From: Akkermansia muciniphila
Lineage (GTDB): Bacteria; Verrucomicrobiota; Verrucomicrobiia; Verrucomicrobiales; Akkermansiaceae
DNA length: 64,000 nt
Direction: 5' to 3'
Assembly (NCBI GenBank): GCA_947624785.1
Contig: CANQLV010000004.1
Coordinates: forward strand, 1-64,000
Below, piece by piece: positions 61,101-64,000 of this stretch. A program made the translations under genes and the position numbers. Position 1 is the first letter of the stretch; every line of letters begins with the position of its first letter. Under the pieces are notes generated by a model. The model saw only the letters and a program-made list of their open reading frames with translations, was not told the DNA's origin and did no database searches.

Positions 61101-62135
61101 GTTTCCGACGCCTGGAACGACGGAGATTACGCGAGGGCCAACCGCCTCCTGAGCGCCTCCGCCGGAACGGCCATTCCCGGCATCCTGGCCGCGCAAAGGT
61201 CCGGCCTGCGGAGGGAAATGACCTTCATCCGCAACCGTGCGGAAACCATGGGCCTCAATCCCGACTACATTCAGGGAGACCTTCCCCAGGTGAACGGCTG
61301 GATTGAAGCCAACGGGGGCAGGGATTCCCTGGACGGCTCCAATGAAGGCAACGGGTTCACCCTTAACTCCTGGGGAGGCACCGCCGGGCTGGACGTCAAC
61401 TGCTCGGAAAATTTCACCCTGGGCGCGGCCTTCTCCGCCAACTACGGGGATTACTCCTCCGACGGGGCTGATTCCGCCTCCGGCGACCTGGACACCTACT
61501 ATGTGAGCCTCTTCGGCCACTACCGCCACAGGAAATGGGGCCACTCCCTCATTCTTTCCGGCGGCTGGTCGGATGCGGACATCACCCGCAGCGTGCGCCA
61601 TGAGCTGGGAAGCTACCAGTCCAGCTTCAGCACCACCGGCATGAGCTTCGGAGCCATGTATGAACTCACCTATGACGTGGTTCTCAATAAACGCCGGACG
61701 GCCATCCTTCAGCCGGTCGCCAACGTCAGCGTCATGCACTCCTCCGTGGACGGCTTCAATGAAGCCGGCGCAGGCGGAGCGGGACTCCGCGTGGATGACA
61801 TGGATATCACCACCGGAAGCGTGGCCGCCGGCCTGCGCCTGAAAGGCGTTCTGGGCGCCAACCTGACCGGGCGCGATATCACGGGTGAATTCCGCGTTCT
61901 GGTTTCTCAGGACTTCGGAGATGACAAGGCACAGGCCAACGTGGCCTACCTGGCCAATCCGGGCCTTGTCCAGACTATCAGGGGAGCCAAGCTGGGCCGT
62001 ACCGGCGTCCAGCTGGGCGCAGGCCTCAGCATTCCCTGCTCCGACTACGGAGCCGTCTACATGGACGGCAATGCGGACCTCCGCTCCGGAGACACCTCCA
62101 TTGGCGGAGCCCTTGGCTACCGTTACAATTTCTGA
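58179..62135 (+). CDS. autotransporter with metzincin-like HExxH protease head and beta-barrel
   Basis: The ATG at 58179 gives about 1318 aa with a signal peptide (MKLTLSILSCLTGLSILAPMGWA). Residues about 25-275 resemble a secreted zinc peptidase: LLHEIGHNVGF (His163, Glu164, His167), then SSMSHVDATSDPNALMQYS, where His235 could be the third zinc ligand and ALMQ the Met-turn, and a closing DLEKALLAEMGW. The usual third ligand of the HExxHxxGxxH form is absent (Ser instead). A Gly/Thr-rich passenger follows, and the last about 280 residues form an autotransporter barrel (WIEANGGRDSLDGSNEGNGF... ending LGYRYNF). Substrate unknown; a host glycoprotein is a fair guess. Confidence 0.85.
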   Translation: MKLTLSILSCLTGLSILAPMGWAATHEITTKNFHITLLGNGDGPADWMGTRDWSDDQIAAVTTTLNIWDDTFRNTASRKIEATISWGALEEDTLAASFSNYFEYDGENYNAATSTEIIWKEGEDVTLDEGEMDFRLQFNPVYGFSTGNTTPQDSTDFISVLLHEIGHNVGFMSLNNAGAYGEYYTIWDSLITDAQGNHPGDAGFNYQTGVSYTIGSGGLTVYNPFVFNPGSSMSHVDATSDPNALMQYSLGEGIQRRNLSDLEKALLAEMGWVLKDDPTYYASVDGASITDQIDLNFFTSVLVNRNMTIDPGEGTTIVLPSLRGDKAEYNVTITAGKALTVNLSNTAMDSICAGEVIGNDANFIKTGAKNLVLAGGFSTSGALDIQQGGLVLSGASNIIGELKINGGIFGVSQLAKEEVTAEVGKLTGARGSINLLHSTLTLTGTDNTISSGLKLVGSGTIALAEGKSLTFDGSNTIGDAIYIDGTRNGTLRITQGTLTFTNQARMEIATLALDSAASTLNAGTTRNMVIHSITGDGVLAAQGGQITLDTANPLTWNGTLQGTGTLSKKGAGDLTLGSAGNAGFHLDSTSGTIILASESSAYGAMMLNGGGISIFHASSTTRFAGQEGALTLNDATLAMSGTANVLAENASITGTGILRLNADSMLAIRNGNKLDTDIAIAGSGLLAVQEGTFTLSGNARFDGAAVAVGPESATAALDLGSTRNSVVGGLLGKGSVIFNNGELALHAEKSSVFAGSFQGSGTINKAGKAAWTYTGAGSGTLNLNITEGEVALIRDSANPILLHSLTVGSTGTLTLAMASAGAAHNTTLLLNGTSQFTNGSTITLVINPLLAQNNTPFISTEDGATLTIQGDRNGTTLNIESNVAAPERMLELVLFEGNMVGSYLNINAYGALGTYYSDLHAENRDGQIVLTGTRKADNALLATADTTNSAAGAVLLWNCGEIKDGTELSSLNRAVSDAWNDGDYARANRLLSASAGTAIPGILAAQRSGLRREMTFIRNRAETMGLNPDYIQGDLPQVNGWIEANGGRDSLDGSNEGNGFTLNSWGGTAGLDVNCSENFTLGAAFSANYGDYSSDGADSASGDLDTYYVSLFGHYRHRKWGHSLILSGGWSDADITRSVRHELGSYQSSFSTTGMSFGAMYELTYDVVLNKRRTAILQPVANVSVMHSSVDGFNEAGAGGAGLRVDDMDITTGSVAAGLRLKGVLGANLTGRDITGEFRVLVSQDFGDDKAQANVAYLANPGLVQTIRGAKLGRTGVQLGAGLSIPCSDYGAVYMDGNADLRSGDTSIGGALGYRYNF

Positions 62136-62157
62136 TCCGGCCCAGGCCTGATTTGAC

Positions 62158-62191
62158 AAGCGCCATGCCTGCATGTCCGGGCATGGCGCTT
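62158..62191 (+). terminator. terminator after the autotransporter
   Basis: A perfect 12-bp stem (AAGCGCCATGCC at 62158-62169, GGCATGGCGCTT at 62180-62191) has a 10-base loop. Only TTC follows, so the T run is weak. Confidence 0.7.
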
Positions 62192-62349
62192 TCATTATCC
62201 CCGTTCTCCACCTCTCAGGACATACCGCCTCCCAGGCAGTTTTTCCGGGCACAGGCGTTTCTCGCACGCCTTCGCGCCATGCGGTCATCGTCTTACCGTT
62301 CCACCCGCAGGAATTCATCTCTTTCTCTCCTGGTTATTTTGATAAACAT

Positions 62350-62364
62350 TGATAATGATTGTTA
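62350..62364 (+). promoter_or_regulatory. Fur-box-like site upstream of 62427 gene
   Basis: TGATAATGATTGTTA matches the 7-1-7 Fur box TGATAATGATTATCA at 13 of 15 positions. It lies 62 bases before the ATG at 62427, where a repressor would block transcription. Confidence 0.6.
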
Positions 62365-62426
62365 TTTTATTTGAATTTCATGGCAACATAATTTATATTT
62401 ATTAAAAATAACCTCTTCCCAAATTC

Positions 62427-63104
62427 ATGGATGAAAATTCAACATTCGAGGAACAATGGACCCTTCTCAGGAAGGAAACGGGGATGGAAGACGCTCCCCT
62501 CCGGCAAAGGCTGGAACACTTCATTTTCCGGCAATATGGCCGGATGGTCCTGGTGCATTACGTAAAAGCCCTGTCGGCCCTGGAACTCAGCCATCATTTC
62601 TACCTGAGGTTCCGCAGGCGGAGCCGCTCCGTGGCGGAACCCATTCTTTACTGGACCGTCCTCGCGGAAACAACCATCAACATGACGCTTGAAGGGGTAA
62701 AGGATGTCCAGCCGTCCATCACTCCCCCTGCACGTGCCGGAGTGACCTCCCAGCTGGACATGCTGAAAGACTGCTACCTCCTTTATTTGAGGGACCGGCA
62801 GCATCCCTGCTGGCCTCCGTCCTCCCGCAGAAGCCTCATCATCCGGAACAAATGGAATGCGCCGGAGCTGGAAGCCTCCTATTTTCCCCGTCTGTGCCTG
62901 AAAAACACGGACTGCCACTACGCCAACGTCATGAACATACTGCTGGGGGAAACGCTGCACTTCCTGACTGCCCTCCGGCAAATCAGGGACCATGGAAAAA
63001 CCCTGCTGGAGCTCAAAAAAGAACAGCATCCCAACGCTTCCCCGGACGGCACTCCGTCTTCATCCTCCCGCAGCCCGAAACAGCTTCCGTGCGGCAAGCC
63101 TTGA
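62427..63104 (+). CDS. hypothetical protein, possibly iron-regulated
   Basis: The 225-aa product has no signal peptide and no membrane segment; it is rich in Arg, His and Leu (FRRRSRSVAEPILYWTVLAETTINM; LELSHHFYLRFRRRS). Cys residues are few. The C-terminus is low in complexity (SSSSRSPKQ). No family is recognised. A Fur-box-like site 62 bases upstream suggests expression under iron limitation. It is convergent with queA, 51 bases apart. Confidence 0.6.
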   Translation: MDENSTFEEQWTLLRKETGMEDAPLRQRLEHFIFRQYGRMVLVHYVKALSALELSHHFYLRFRRRSRSVAEPILYWTVLAETTINMTLEGVKDVQPSITPPARAGVTSQLDMLKDCYLLYLRDRQHPCWPPSSRRSLIIRNKWNAPELEASYFPRLCLKNTDCHYANVMNILLGETLHFLTALRQIRDHGKTLLELKKEQHPNASPDGTPSSSSRSPKQLPCGKP

Positions 63105-63155
63105 AGGCTGCCGACGCTCCTTCCGCCAGAGGCAAGGGAAAGGCCGCCGGGAACC

Positions 63156-64000
63156 CTACAGAATCAGCATGCAATCCCCGTAGGAGAAGAACCTGTACCG
63201 TTCCCGGATGGCTTCCAGGTAGGCTTTCATGACCAGCTCCTTGCCGGCAAAGGCGCTGACAAGCATCAGCAGCGTGCTCTGGGGCAGGTGGAAATTCGTG
63301 ATCAGGGCATCCACCACCTTGTACTCGTAGGGGGGGTAAATAAAAATGTTCGTTGCCCCGGCGCACTCCCTTAACGGCAGTCCTTCCGCGGTAGCCACAT
63401 GCTCCAGCACGCGAACGCTGGTGGTGCCCACGGCAATCACCCTCCCGGCCTCATTAATCGCCCGGGCGGTGGCTTCAGGCAGGAAAAAATGCTCCGTATG
63501 CATCTGGTGGTCTTCAATCCTGTCCGCCTTCACGGGGCGGAACGTTCCCACGCCCACGTGCAGCGTCAGAAAATCATGGGGAACGGCAGCCAGCAGCTCC
63601 GGCGTAAAATGCAGGCCGGCCGTAGGAGCCGCAATCGCCCCTTCATGCCTGGCGTAAACAGTCTGGTAGCGCTCCTTGTCGGACGGGTCGCTCTCCCGGT
63701 TCATGTAATGGGGAAGCGCCAGGCGGCCATACTTTTCCTCATCCACCTCCCGGTCAAACCGGATGAGGCGGTAGCCTTCCACGTCAATGCCTTCCACGGT
63801 GCCCACCGCATCCCCGATGGAGACCGTACGCCCCAGCTTCATCTTGCGCCCGGGGCGCACCATGCACTTCCACAGCAGGGGGTTGAGCACTTCTGCACGC
63901 ACCACTTCAATGGAGCCGTCATTGGAAAAATACCTTGCGGGAACCACCCTGGTATCATTCAGGATGAAATGGTCCCCTTCCCGCACATATTCCGGCAGGT
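63156..64000 (-). CDS. queA: S-adenosylmethionine:tRNA ribosyltransferase-isomerase (5' end outside window)
   Basis: QueA transfers and isomerises the ribosyl group of SAM onto preQ1 in tRNA to make epoxyqueuosine. The frame is open to the window edge (LPEYVREGDHFILNDTRVVPARY), so the N-terminus is missing. Diagnostic blocks: ILNDTRVVPARY, YQTVYARHEGAIAAPTAGLHFTPELL, LHVGVGTFRPVKADRIEDHQMHTEHF, AVGTTSVRVLEH, TNIFIYPPYEYKVVDALITNFHLPQSTLLMLVSAFAG and YRFFSYGDCMLIL at the end. With queE it supports queuosine tRNA modification in this organism. Confidence 0.96.
   Translation of the reverse strand, partial: LPEYVREGDHFILNDTRVVPARYFSNDGSIEVVRAEVLNPLLWKCMVRPGRKMKLGRTVSIGDAVGTVEGIDVEGYRLIRFDREVDEEKYGRLALPHYMNRESDPSDKERYQTVYARHEGAIAAPTAGLHFTPELLAAVPHDFLTLHVGVGTFRPVKADRIEDHQMHTEHFFLPEATARAINEAGRVIAVGTTSVRVLEHVATAEGLPLRECAGATNIFIYPPYEYKVVDALITNFHLPQSTLLMLVSAFAGKELVMKAYLEAIRERYRFFSYGDCMLIL

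Noticed and set aside
60564..62318. 584-codon minus-strand frame opposite the protease autotransporter
   Set aside because: Antisense shadow with no motif.
1..64000. tRNA genes, rRNA, CRISPR arrays, transposases
   Set aside because: No T-loop GTTCRANYC pattern in intergenic DNA, no regularly spaced repeats, and no transposase-type protein seen.

Overview
The window looks like chromosomal DNA of a Verrucomicrobiota gut bacterium close to Akkermansia. This is an inference from content: a Gram-negative envelope gene set (kdsA, lptC/A/B, mpl, an OmpA-type protein), autotransporter barrels, a PEP-CTERM protein, paired GH43 galactanase-like enzymes, a Rho factor with a long disordered N-terminus, and weak use of Shine-Dalgarno sites. 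Core genes are GC-rich. Two stretches are clearly AT-rich and hold lineage-specific or broken genes: about 400-4560 and about 49700-53960. I saw no rRNA, tRNA, CRISPR array or transposase.

Left end (1-4560): the 3' end of an RHS polymorphic-toxin gene. Its presumed toxin tip continues in another frame after an A6 run. It is followed by a frameshifted membrane protein (immunity candidate) and a small orphan ORF. Then come a lone oligopeptide-type ABC ATPase, a lipoprotein, and a broken paralogue of that lipoprotein.

4580-9075: the rpsB-tsf operon (minus strand, with a near-consensus promoter and a strong terminator), a MATE exporter and a CbiX-like chelatase. 9076-17851: a long plus-strand run, kdsA-lptC-lptA-lptB-HAD phosphatase-mpl-OmpA-type-uvrD-like helicase, which links Kdo synthesis, LPS export and peptidoglycan recycling. 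17899-27858: an SHD1/hydrolase-like protein, a 1052-aa autotransporter, a PEP-CTERM protein, asnS, a C39-like peptidase, thioredoxin and a proline-rich membrane protein.

28048-35178: a tight seven-gene plus-strand cluster with no obvious described counterpart. It encodes a spermidine-synthase-like protein, a coiled-coil adaptor-like protein, two secreted alpha/alpha-toroid (terpene-cyclase-like) paralogues, two GH43 galactanase-like paralogues sharing a nearly identical DNA tract, and a membrane zinc-ribbon protein. 35197-39705: a lipoprotein, an ankyrin-type protein, and a LysR regulator with its YeiH-type transporter and a palindromic candidate operator. 40009-44477: a serine-biosynthesis cluster (class V aminotransferase, small membrane protein, DUF1015, serA). 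44633-49348: a coiled-coil membrane protein, queE, rho and yebC.

49770-53846: an AT-rich island with one intact and one decayed copy of a YD-like repeat protein and small membrane proteins. 53967-64000: a CDF metal exporter with three apparent C-terminal dimerization-type repeats, a methyltransferase, a KefB-type antiporter, a 1319-aa autotransporter carrying an HExxH metalloprotease head behind a near-consensus promoter that predicts an almost leaderless mRNA, an orphan gene under a Fur-box-like site, and the 3' part of queA.
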